From Paracoccus onubensis (lineage in GTDB: Bacteria > Pseudomonadota > Alphaproteobacteria > Rhodobacterales > Rhodobacteraceae), in NCBI RefSeq assembly GCF_003591515.1, contig NZ_QZCG01000013.1, forward strand, positions 62,001 through 126,000: 64,000 nucleotides of DNA, given 5' to 3'. The position numbers and the translations under genes are program-made. Within the stretch, counting starts at the first letter, position 1, and each line of letters begins with the position of its first letter. Below are positions 25,479 to 33,601 of the stretch, piece after piece. Below the pieces are notes generated by a model, which saw only the letters and a program-made list of their open reading frames with translations, was not told the DNA's origin and made no database searches.

Positions 25479-26732
25479 ATGATTCCCGATCATATCGTCA
25501 TCTGGGAATGGCTGTCCTTTGCAATTCGCTGGACTCATGTGATCACCGCGATCGCCTGGATCGGCTCGTCCTTTTATTTCATCGCGCTGGATCTGGGGCT
25601 GCAAAAGGCTCCGGGCCTGCCCAAGGGCGCGCATGGCGAGGAATGGCAGGTTCATGGTGGCGGTTTCTATCATATTCAGAAATACCTGGTCGCGCCCGAA
25701 CGGATGCCCGAGCATCTGACATGGTTCAAATGGGAAAGCTATTCGACATGGCTTTCGGGCGCCGCGTTGCTGATGGTCACCTATTGGGCCGGAGCGAACC
25801 TGTATTTGATCGACCCGGCAAAGATGGAACTGGCGCAGTGGCAGGCGATCCTGATTTCGGGCGGTTCGCTGGCGATTGGCTGGTTGATCTATGACACGCT
25901 GTGCAAATCGTCTCTGGGCGAACGTCCGACAGTCTTGATGCTGTTGCTGTTCGTCGCGCTGGTCGTCATGGGCTGGGGTTACAATCAGATCTTCACAGGC
26001 CGGGCCGCCCTGCTGCATCTGGGGGCATTTACCGCGACGATCATGACGGCGAATGTCTTTCTGATCATCATGCCCAATCAGCGGATCGTTGTGGCTGACC
26101 TGAAGGCGGGCCGCGAAGCCGATCCAAAATACGGCAAGATCGCCAAGCTGCGCTCGACGCATAACAACTACCTGACCCTGCCGGTCATCTTCCTGATGCT
26201 GTCGAATCACTACCCTCTGGCTTTCGCAAGCGATTACAACTGGCTGATCGCCGCCCTGATTTTCCTGATGGGTGTCACCATCCGGCATTTCTTCAATACC
26301 ATGCACGCCCGCAAGGGTGATCTGTGGTGGACATGGGCGGTCACGGCGATCCTGTTCATCATGATCATGTGGCTGAGTTCCGCAGGTCTCAATCAGGACA
26401 CGCTTGAACATTCCGAGGCGCGTACGCTTACCCCGGTCGAAACCCGTTATGCCGAAGCACCGGGTTTCGACGAAGTCGCCAGTATCGTCGCGGGCCGCTG
26501 CTCGATGTGTCACGCGCGTGAGCCAGTCTATGAGGGCATTTATCACGCGCCGAAAGGGGTTTTTCTGGAAACTCCCGCCGATATCGCCCGTACCGCCCGC
26601 GAAATCTATGTGCAGGCGGGGCTGACGGATGCGATGCCGCCCGCCAATGTCAGCTTCATGGAAGAAGAAGAACGCGCCAAGGTGATCCGCTGGTTCCGCG
26701 CCGCAGGCGGCGCCGATCTGGCCGGGTTGTAG
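25479..26732 (+). CDS. puuD: Urate hydroxylase PuuD (membrane urate oxidase with cytochrome c domain)
   Basis: Integral membrane enzyme oxidising urate to 5-hydroxyisourate, passing electrons to a C-terminal cytochrome c domain. 417 residues: eight or so hydrophobic helices in the first ~320 residues (starting WLSFAIRWTHVITAIAWIGSSFYF), then a c-type heme motif CSMCH at about residues 341-345 and the Met-containing AMPPANVSFM. It forms an operon with uraH. Confidence 0.95.
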   Translation: MIPDHIVIWEWLSFAIRWTHVITAIAWIGSSFYFIALDLGLQKAPGLPKGAHGEEWQVHGGGFYHIQKYLVAPERMPEHLTWFKWESYSTWLSGAALLMVTYWAGANLYLIDPAKMELAQWQAILISGGSLAIGWLIYDTLCKSSLGERPTVLMLLLFVALVVMGWGYNQIFTGRAALLHLGAFTATIMTANVFLIIMPNQRIVVADLKAGREADPKYGKIAKLRSTHNNYLTLPVIFLMLSNHYPLAFASDYNWLIAALIFLMGVTIRHFFNTMHARKGDLWWTWAVTAILFIMIMWLSSAGLNQDTLEHSEARTLTPVETRYAEAPGFDEVASIVAGRCSMCHAREPVYEGIYHAPKGVFLETPADIARTAREIYVQAGLTDAMPPANVSFMEEEERAKVIRWFRAAGGADLAGL

Positions 26733-26754
26733 AGCCGCCTGCCATCGGTCGTTG

Positions 26755-27282
26755 CTACGATTTGTAAACCTCGATCCGCGGCAGATCGGTCAGCGATACC
26801 CCGATCAATTGCAATGCCGGCAACGATACCTGACTTCCGCCATTTTCAGGACCGTCAAGCGGGATCAGGTCGACCTTCGCCGATTTGCCATTCGCCGGAT
26901 TCACGATCCGCCCGATGCCGCGCGATTTGACCAGCGGAGTCTTGATCCAGAATCCACCCTCGGTCGGATCGCCAAGCGATGCAACCGTGCTGCCCAACTT
27001 GGTTTCCGAGGTCTCGGGTGCCTTGGCCGCCGCTGCCCGCTGCTCGGCTGTTGTCGTATCAAGCTGGTCGGCCGTGGCGCGCGCCGTGGGCCGCGGCGAC
27101 GGAGCCCGGGTGATCGCGGTTGCCGCGGCCAGTTGTTCCTGCGAAAGTTGTGTATCGACGGGGCCGGACGCATCCGCCTGTTTCGGGCGGTCAGCCGAAC
27201 CCGCGCCCTGCCCGGCAATGTTGCATCCTGCAAGAACCGCCACTGAAAGCGTGGCCACCAGACCAATCTTCAACTCGCTCAT
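26755..27282 (-). CDS. Lipoprotein of unknown function
   Basis: 175 residues with a lipobox (LAGC, Cys20) after a short hydrophobic signal. A low-complexity Ala/Thr/Pro linker (about 30-105) leads to a ~70-residue globular end (GGFWIKTPLVKSRGIGRIVNP...). The end resembles conserved Rhodobacteraceae lipoproteins that have been given doubtful enzyme names; the linker-plus-tail layout recalls RlpA-like envelope proteins. Function unassigned. It converges on puuD. Confidence 0.8.
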   Translation of the reverse strand: MSELKIGLVATLSVAVLAGCNIAGQGAGSADRPKQADASGPVDTQLSQEQLAAATAITRAPSPRPTARATADQLDTTTAEQRAAAAKAPETSETKLGSTVASLGDPTEGGFWIKTPLVKSRGIGRIVNPANGKSAKVDLIPLDGPENGGSQVSLPALQLIGVSLTDLPRIEVYKS

Positions 27283-27405
27283 GCAATTACTCCTGTCGCT
27301 CGCATTTGCACGCAGGTTAGTACGTAATGATTAAGAACGTCCACACGCAGCCGCGTGATCGGCAAAAGCTTGTGCATTGCCTGCGGCACCACTAGATTGA
27401 GTCGC

Positions 27406-28419
27406 ATGGATCACGCAGCGTCAGCCCCTCTTATCGACCCCTTCGCGCGGCCGATTACCTATCTTCGCGTATCGGTCACCGATCGGTGCGATTTCCGTTG
27501 TGTCTACTGCATGGCCGAGCATATGCAGTTTCTTCCCAAGGCGGAACTCCTGACGCTCGAGGAACTCGACCGGCTCTGTTCGGCCTTTGTGGGTCTGGGC
27601 GTGCGCAAGCTGCGCATCACCGGCGGGGAACCGCTGGTCCGGCGCGGGATCATGGGCTTCTTCCGGCAAATGTCGCGGCATCTGGGAAGCGGGCTGGAAG
27701 AACTGACCCTGACCACCAATGGCAGTCAGCTTGGCCGCTTTGCCGGGGAACTGGTCGATTGCGGCGTACAGCGTGTGAATGTGTCGCTGGATACGCTTCA
27801 GGCGGATAAATTCGCCTCGATCACCCGCTGGGGCCGTCTTCCGCAAGTGCTTGACGGCATCGCGGCAGCCAAGGCCGCCGGGCTTCGGATCAAGATCAAT
27901 GTCGTGGCCCTGAAAGGCGTGAATGATGACGAGTTGTTCGATCTGGTCCGCTGGTGCGGTGACGAGGGGTTCGATCTGACCTTCATCGAGGTCATGCCGA
28001 TGGGAGATCTGGGAAATGAGAACCGGCTGGACCAGTATTGGCCGCTGAACGACCTGCGCAAACAGCTTGCCGAACGCTTTACCCTGATCGATCTGGCGGA
28101 AAGGACGGGCGGCCCTGCGCGCTATGTCCGTCTTCAGGAAACCGGCCAGAAGATCGGCTTCATCACCCCGCTGACCCATAATTTCTGCGAAAGCTGCAAC
28201 CGCGTCCGCCTGACCTGCACCGGCGAATTGTATATGTGCCTGGGGCAGGAGGATCGAGCCGATCTGCGCGCGCCCCTTCGGGCATCCGAGGATGATCAAC
28301 CACTGCGTCACGCAATCCGCGCAGCGATCGCCCACAAACCCAAAGGCCATGATTTCGATTATTCGCGGCAATCCGTTTCCGGGCAGATGCCCCGGCATAT
28401 GAGCCATACCGGCGGCTGA
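27406..28419 (+). CDS. moaA: GTP 3',8-cyclase MoaA
   Basis: Radical SAM enzyme starting molybdenum cofactor synthesis. From ATG 27406 it is 337 residues, the usual size; the frame is open back to 27355 without a better start. Radical SAM cluster CDFRCVYC (about 27-34), ITGGEPLVRRG, and the second C-terminal 4Fe-4S site in HNFCESCNRVRLTCTGELYMCL. The C-terminal GG comes soon before the stop, as required in MoaA (HTGG). No other moa gene is adjacent. Confidence 0.96.
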   Translation: MDHAASAPLIDPFARPITYLRVSVTDRCDFRCVYCMAEHMQFLPKAELLTLEELDRLCSAFVGLGVRKLRITGGEPLVRRGIMGFFRQMSRHLGSGLEELTLTTNGSQLGRFAGELVDCGVQRVNVSLDTLQADKFASITRWGRLPQVLDGIAAAKAAGLRIKINVVALKGVNDDELFDLVRWCGDEGFDLTFIEVMPMGDLGNENRLDQYWPLNDLRKQLAERFTLIDLAERTGGPARYVRLQETGQKIGFITPLTHNFCESCNRVRLTCTGELYMCLGQEDRADLRAPLRASEDDQPLRHAIRAAIAHKPKGHDFDYSRQSVSGQMPRHMSHTGG

Positions 28420-28446
28420 TCCGCCGGCCTTGCATCGCAAGAGCGA

Positions 28447-29004
28447 TCACTTCCCGGCAGAGGCTTTCCCGGCCACGTATTTCTGAAAATTCTCTCCGGA
28501 TTCATAACCGTGATCGCGAACCCATTCCAGAAGCGCCATCGTCGTGCCCCGGGCAAAGGCTCCGGGCATGGTGGCAACTGCCGCCTCCGATGCTGTCATG
28601 CCCTCTGACACATCTTCCGGTAAAAAGATCAGCGTGGGCGTGAACATCGCGCCCCACCGATTCACCATCTCTTTCTCGGGCAATTCCTTGCCATCGAAAT
28701 CGGTTACGGGAATATCACCGAACATGTTGATCTGGATGACGAAATAATTTTCGTCGATCAGGTTCCTTATATCGGGATCCGTAAAAACCTCTTCATGCAT
28801 CTGCGTGCAATAGATGCAGCCGCGCTGTTCGATCAAAAGCAGAAGCCGTTTGCCTTCGGCATTCGCTTCGGCCAGATCCTCGCGAAGATCCTTGAAGGTT
28901 TCGCGGATCCACGGTTCATCATAAAGCCCGTCATCGCCAAGGGTAACCGCATGGGCGGGCAGCGCGAATGCAGCGGCCAAAAGAGCAGCGCGGAGAAAAC
29001 CCAT
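28447..29004 (-). CDS. SoxW-like periplasmic thioredoxin
   Basis: 185 residues. Signal peptide MGFLRAALLAAAFALPAHA (1-19), then a thioredoxin fold with CIYC (C63, C66) and the cis-Pro loop FTPTLIFLP. GGAGGA precedes ATG 29004. It lies 15 bases after the CcdA-like gene on the same strand; the pair matches soxV-soxW, where SoxV passes reductant across the membrane to SoxW. No sulfur-oxidation genes are in the window, so a general periplasmic thiol role is also possible. Confidence 0.88.
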   Translation of the reverse strand: MGFLRAALLAAAFALPAHAVTLGDDGLYDEPWIRETFKDLREDLAEANAEGKRLLLLIEQRGCIYCTQMHEEVFTDPDIRNLIDENYFVIQINMFGDIPVTDFDGKELPEKEMVNRWGAMFTPTLIFLPEDVSEGMTASEAAVATMPGAFARGTTMALLEWVRDHGYESGENFQKYVAGKASAGK

Positions 29005-29018
29005 ATCTTCATCCTCCT

Positions 29019-29756
29019 TCAGATCAGGGTGGCGGACCAATCGAATGTCTCGATCATCCAGGCAGCAATCAGATTGACCGTATTGGTCGCGATCAGAACC
29101 GCAAAGAGGATCAGCATCGCACCCATCAGCTTTTCGACATGGCCCAGATATTTGCGGTTGCGGTTCGCCCAGCCAAGAAAAGGACGGGCAAAGAATGCAG
29201 CCAATACGAATGGCAAGGTCATCGCGAGACCGTAAACCAGCAGCAGCGTCCCTCCGTGCCACAGATCTCCGCTGCCCGACGCCACAAGCAGGATCGCCGT
29301 GAGAGCCGGACCGACACAGGGCGTCCAGCCAAAACCAAAGGCAAGCCCCATGGCATAGGCCCCGGCAAGGCTCGCCGGCCGGGCCGGGCCTTCAAGCCGT
29401 GCCCCGCGGTAAAGAAACGGAATGCGAATCACGCCCATGAAATGCAGCCCGAAAACAAGCAGAACTGCCGCCGCCACATAGCTTAACGCGCCCCGCCATT
29501 GTGCAAATAACTGGCCAAGCGCGGTTGCACCAAGACCCAGCAGCACGAAGATCGTGGTCACACCCAAGGCAAATGCCGCGGCCGAGACAATCAGGCGCTG
29601 CTGCGCTCCGGCAGCGATATCATCGTCTCCGCGCAGCTCGGTCATCGAGATGCCCGCCATATAGGTCAGGTAGAAGGGCACCATCGGCAGGATGCAGGGC
29701 GAAAGAAAGGAAAGAAGTCCGGCAATCACCGCGCCGAAATAGCCGATCTCCAGCAT
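29019..29756 (-). CDS. CcdA/SoxV-type thiol-disulfide transporter
   Basis: 245-residue membrane protein with six hydrophobic helices and the two paired cysteines of the CcdA/DsbD core, in FLSPCILPMVPFYLTYM and GFGWTPCVGPALTAIL. It moves reducing equivalents from cytoplasmic thioredoxin to periplasmic partners, here most likely the SoxW-like protein encoded just downstream. Confidence 0.92.
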   Translation of the reverse strand: MLEIGYFGAVIAGLLSFLSPCILPMVPFYLTYMAGISMTELRGDDDIAAGAQQRLIVSAAAFALGVTTIFVLLGLGATALGQLFAQWRGALSYVAAAVLLVFGLHFMGVIRIPFLYRGARLEGPARPASLAGAYAMGLAFGFGWTPCVGPALTAILLVASGSGDLWHGGTLLLVYGLAMTLPFVLAAFFARPFLGWANRNRKYLGHVEKLMGAMLILFAVLIATNTVNLIAAWMIETFDWSATLI

Positions 29757-29891
29757 TATCCATCCTTTTCAACCGGCAGATTCCCGAATTCGTAACGGTG
29801 CCCGAGATATCTCGCGAGTGGCGCCCTATTCTACCTTCCCATAGATTATCAGATCAATATACTGATAATTAATATCTTTATAACCTTCAAA

Positions 29892-30464
29892 TCAGCACCC
29901 GACCGCCTCGCGCCAATGCCGGCGGCACAGCGAGACATAGGTCTCGTTGCCACCGACCTGCACCTGTGCGCCCTCGGTAATCGTCCGACCTTTGGCGTCA
30001 CGACGGATCACCATGGTCGCCTTTTTGCCGCAATGGCAAATGGTGCGAACTTCGCGCATGTCGTCAGCCAATGCCAGCAAGGCCGCCGATCCGGGGAATA
30101 ATTCGCCCCGAAAATCGACCCGTAACCCATAGCACATGACAGGAATGTTCAGATCATCCGCCACCCGGGCCAGTTGCCACACCTGCTGATGCGTCAGGAA
30201 CTGCGCCTCATCTATGAAAACGCATGCCGCGACCGTATGCTGTCGATCGATCAATGCGAATAAATCGGTGCCGGTGTCAAAAATCCGCGCCTCTTCCGCG
30301 ATACCGATCCGGCTGGCGATCCGCCCTTCGCCCACGCGGTCATCGACGTCGGCGGTCAGCAGCAGCGTGTGCATTCCCCGTTCGCGGTAATTGTAGGAAG
30401 CCTGCAGCAAAAGCGTGCTTTTGCCGGCATTCATTGTGGAATAATGGAAATACAGCTTCGCCAT
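29892..30464 (-). CDS. tdk: Thymidine kinase (type II)
   Basis: Salvages thymidine to dTMP. 190 residues with the P-loop MNAGKST (11-17), FIDEAQFL (catalytic Glu), and the zinc ligands in CHCGKKA and LCRRHW. AAGCTG-type weak ribosome site. It stands alone, divergent from the exporter gene. Confidence 0.96.
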   Translation of the reverse strand: MAKLYFHYSTMNAGKSTLLLQASYNYRERGMHTLLLTADVDDRVGEGRIASRIGIAEEARIFDTGTDLFALIDRQHTVAACVFIDEAQFLTHQQVWQLARVADDLNIPVMCYGLRVDFRGELFPGSAALLALADDMREVRTICHCGKKATMVIRRDAKGRTITEGAQVQVGGNETYVSLCRRHWREAVGC

Positions 30465-30669
30465 GGCGCAAGCAAATAGCCATCCCGCAGGCGGCGATCA
30501 ACCGCAATATGATATGGCCCCGCAAAGCGCAATTCCGGTCCATCACGGGCAGGAACATGAACGGCTTGCGGCGTCAAAGCAATTATGGCAATGTCCGCGG
30601 CGCGGCGGCGATAACTCATGGCGTGATTCTACGCGCTGCTAACTCACATCTACATTACAGGTAATTCTG

Positions 30670-31866
30670 ATGCGTGACCCATTGTTCCGCATGGCCCTTG
30701 TTCTGGGCCTGTTATCCGCGGTCGGTCCTTTTGCGATCGATATGTATCTGCCTGCCCTGCCCCAGGTCGCCACAGATCTGGGCACAAGCGAGGCAAAGGC
30801 AGCGCAAACGCTGACCTCTTATTTCATTGCGTTTGGAATCGCGCAGATGATCTACGGCCCGATGGCCGATGCAATCGGGCGAAAGAAACCCATGGTAATT
30901 GGCGTCGCCATCTTTATGGCCGCGACAATCTGGGCATCGCTTGCGCCCGGTATCGGCGAGTTGATCCTGGCCCGCGCCTTGCAGGGTCTGGGAGCAGCAA
31001 CGCTGATGGTCGTGCCACGCGCGGTAATCCGCGACGTGGCGACCGGCCCTGCCGGGGCGAAAATGATGGCAGCCGTGATGATCGTCATCGCCATCTCGCC
31101 CATGCTTGCTCCCCTGACCGGCTCGCTTGTCATGGCATGGGGCGGCTGGCGCGAAATCTTTGCCGTCCTTGGCGTCGCAGCGCTGCTAAGTCTGTGTCTG
31201 ATCCTGTTCGTGCTGCCCGAAACCTCTGATCCCGCCAGCCGCCGGCCGGTGCGGATCGATCAGATGATGGCAGGCACTCGCAGATTGGTGACGGATCGCC
31301 GTTTCATGGGGCTGACGATGATCGGCGGTTTCGGCATGTCCAGCTTCTTCGTGTTCCTGTCCACGGCCAGCTTCGTCTACAAGCATCAATACGGACTTAG
31401 CCCCACGGGCTTTTCCATCGCTTTCGCCATAAACGCCATCGGCTTCTTCTCTGCCTCGCAATTCGCGGGCTATCTGGCCGCGCGCTTTGGCATGGAACGA
31501 GTCATCTCGCTGGCGATCACCGGCTTTGCCGGCGCCGCGCTTTTGCTGACGATGCTTGTCTGGTCGGGCGCGGATGCGCTTTATCTGGTCGTCGCGGGCC
31601 TGCTGCTGGCGAATGCCTGCCTGGGATTGGTCATTCCGACGACCATGGTCATGGCGCTCGATCCCCATCCCGACATTTCGGGACTGGCATCCTCTTTGGG
31701 CGGCACGATCCAGATGTTGACCGGCGGAGTGATGATCCTGATCACCGGCCCGCTCATGGATAACAGCGCGGCCATGATGGTGTCGGGCATTGCACTTTGC
31801 GCGGTGCTTGCATGGGCGGCGGCGGCGGTTTCGCTTCCCCGTCTGAGATTCGGCAGCGCGGCTTAA
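30670..31866 (+). CDS. Bcr/CflA-type multidrug efflux MFS transporter
   Basis: 398 residues, twelve predicted helices. The N-terminus GPFAIDMYLPALPQVATDLG is typical of the Bcr/CflA drug-resistance family, as is DAIGRKKPMVIG in the A-like loop and ALQGLGAATLMVVPRAVIRD (motif C region). Substrate not readable. Its stop overlaps the end of the converging pabC-like gene by 4 bases. Confidence 0.9.
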   Translation: MRDPLFRMALVLGLLSAVGPFAIDMYLPALPQVATDLGTSEAKAAQTLTSYFIAFGIAQMIYGPMADAIGRKKPMVIGVAIFMAATIWASLAPGIGELILARALQGLGAATLMVVPRAVIRDVATGPAGAKMMAAVMIVIAISPMLAPLTGSLVMAWGGWREIFAVLGVAALLSLCLILFVLPETSDPASRRPVRIDQMMAGTRRLVTDRRFMGLTMIGGFGMSSFFVFLSTASFVYKHQYGLSPTGFSIAFAINAIGFFSASQFAGYLAARFGMERVISLAITGFAGAALLLTMLVWSGADALYLVVAGLLLANACLGLVIPTTMVMALDPHPDISGLASSLGGTIQMLTGGVMILITGPLMDNSAAMMVSGIALCAVLAWAAAAVSLPRLRFGSAA

Positions 31867-32516
31867 TTGCCGCAGACCGAGGGCGACAGCTTTGCGGGGA
31901 TCAGTCCCCGCAAAGCATTGCCGCAGAACAGCTCTGCTTCGTTCAAATCCGCAACCGACAGCACGGCTTCCTGCGCGTCGCCACGATTCAGCAGCGCCTG
32001 TCGCAACACGCCGGGCAGCAATCCGCAGGATACAGGAGGCGTGAGCAGCCGCCCCTCCCGGCGCAGGAAGACATTCGTGATCGTCCCTTCGCAGACCTCG
32101 CCGCGCTCGTTCATCATGATTGCCTCGTCATAGCCTTTGGGCATGGCGGCGCGTGCTGCGTCATGGGTAACCCGATATGTCGATTTGATCCGCAACCAGG
32201 GATCACCGCTATCGATTGAAACCGGTGACAGCATGACCGTCCAATGCGCCGGATTTGGCGGCAACGGCTGATGGGCCACCTCCACCTGCCCACGGGCATC
32301 GACGGTCAATCGCACCCGCAAAACCTGCCCGCGCGGCAAATCCGCCAAGATCCGCTGTACCTGATCTTCATCAAGGGTAAAATCGACCGCCGCGCAATCC
32401 CTGCGCAAACGGTCCAGATGCAGAAGCCAATGCGCAATCCGGCCGTCCGGCTCGGCGCGCATGGTTTCGATGATCTTCACCCCAGAGAAGACAGGTTCAG
32501 AAATGCGGATTTGCAC
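31863..32516 (-). CDS. pabC: Aminotransferase class IV, probable aminodeoxychorismate lyase
   Basis: Fold-type IV PLP enzyme; next to pabB it most likely makes p-aminobenzoate from aminodeoxychorismate. 217 residues from GTG 32516, preceded by GGAGGAAG inside pabB; ATG 32531 is an alternative without such a site. The PLP lysine lies in LRIKSTYR, followed by YDEAIMMNERGEVCEGTITNVF and GLLPGVLR. It overlaps the end of pabB by about 40 bases. A branched-chain or D-amino-acid aminotransferase role is possible but less likely in this context. Confidence 0.85.
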   Translation of the reverse strand: MQIRISEPVFSGVKIIETMRAEPDGRIAHWLLHLDRLRRDCAAVDFTLDEDQVQRILADLPRGQVLRVRLTVDARGQVEVAHQPLPPNPAHWTVMLSPVSIDSGDPWLRIKSTYRVTHDAARAAMPKGYDEAIMMNERGEVCEGTITNVFLRREGRLLTPPVSCGLLPGVLRQALLNRGDAQEAVLSVADLNEAELFCGNALRGLIPAKLSPSVCGN

Positions 32517-33601
32517 AGAGCTTCCTCCCATTCCGATTGGGCGCGGCTGTCATGGGTGATGCCGCCGCCGACATTCAACTGCAACCGGCCCTCGTCATGC
32601 AAGACAGGCGTACGGATCGCCACGCTGAACCGCATCGGCCCGCCCGGATCCATCCAACCGATCGCCCCGCAGTAAACGCCCCGAGGCTCTTGCTCAAGTT
32701 CAGCGATGATCTCCATCGCGCGGATCTTCGGCGCGCCGGTGATCGAGCCGCAGGGGAACAGCGCAGCGATGATGTCGATCAGACCCGTGCGGGGGGCCAG
32801 CTGTCCGGTCACGGTCGAGGTCATCTGATGCAGCGTGGCATAGGTTTCGATCTCGAACAGGCGCGGCACCTGAACGGTTCCGGCAAGGCATACCCGGCTG
32901 ATATCGTTCCGCAGAAGATCGACGATCATCAGGTTTTCCGCCCGGTCCTTCTCGGACGCCAACAGGGCTTCCTTCGCCGCATGATCCTGCGCCGCATTAT
33001 CGCCGCGACCGATTGTGCCTTTCATCGGGCGGGTTTCAATTCGGCCCGTCTCGTCCACGGCGAAAAACAGCTCTGGACTGCGGGACAGGATGATCGGGCC
33101 GCCAAGATCGACAAATGCGCCCTCACCCACCGGCTGCCGCGCGGCAAGCGCAGCATAGAGCGCAAGCGGATCGCCCGACGCCCGGGCCTCCATCGGAAAG
33201 GTCAGGTTGATCTGATAGGTGTCGCCCGCCTCGATATAATCATGCACCTGTCGCAATGCCTGATCATAACGTTCGCGCGTCCAGAGCGGTTGCGGATCCG
33301 TGATCCTGCCCGCAGGCGGCGGCAGGGATGGCGCGGCGCGAGGGTGATCAAAGACCCCCATCATGATCAGCGGCGTGTCTCGTCTTGGCGGCATCAGCGG
33401 CTCAAGGCGCGGATTGAGCGCATAACCCAACTCGTAAGAGCAATAGCCGGCCAACCAGTAGCCCCGCGCCCGCGCAGCTTCCATCGCCGCGAAGGCGGGA
33501 ACGATTCCCGCAATCGTATCCGCGCGGATCACGCTTTGCGGCGAAGAGAATAATGTGCCCCCCGCCAACGGCCCGTGATCGAAGCGCACCTGCCGGGTCA
33601 C
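32477..33601 (-). CDS. pabB: Aminodeoxychorismate synthase component I
   Basis: Converts chorismate and ammonia to aminodeoxychorismate for folate. 374 residues, shorter than E. coli PabB, as in other alphaproteobacteria. Motifs: GDTYQINLTFPM, RPMKGTIGRG, the EKDRAENLMIVDLLRND block, GSITGAPKIRAMEIIAELE and NVGGGIT. It overlaps mfd by 4 bases (ATGA) and pabC downstream, so the three form one unit. Confidence 0.94.
   Translation of the reverse strand: MTRQVRFDHGPLAGGTLFSSPQSVIRADTIAGIVPAFAAMEAARARGYWLAGYCSYELGYALNPRLEPLMPPRRDTPLIMMGVFDHPRAAPSLPPPAGRITDPQPLWTRERYDQALRQVHDYIEAGDTYQINLTFPMEARASGDPLALYAALAARQPVGEGAFVDLGGPIILSRSPELFFAVDETGRIETRPMKGTIGRGDNAAQDHAAKEALLASEKDRAENLMIVDLLRNDISRVCLAGTVQVPRLFEIETYATLHQMTSTVTGQLAPRTGLIDIIAALFPCGSITGAPKIRAMEIIAELEQEPRGVYCGAIGWMDPGGPMRFSVAIRTPVLHDEGRLQLNVGGGITHDSRAQSEWEEALCKSAFLNLSSLG

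Noticed and set aside
30091..30130. GGAATAA followed by CGTAA on the plus strand inside tdk
   Set aside because: Spacing is 19 instead of 14 bases and it lies within a gene on the other strand, so it is not counted as an ECF site.
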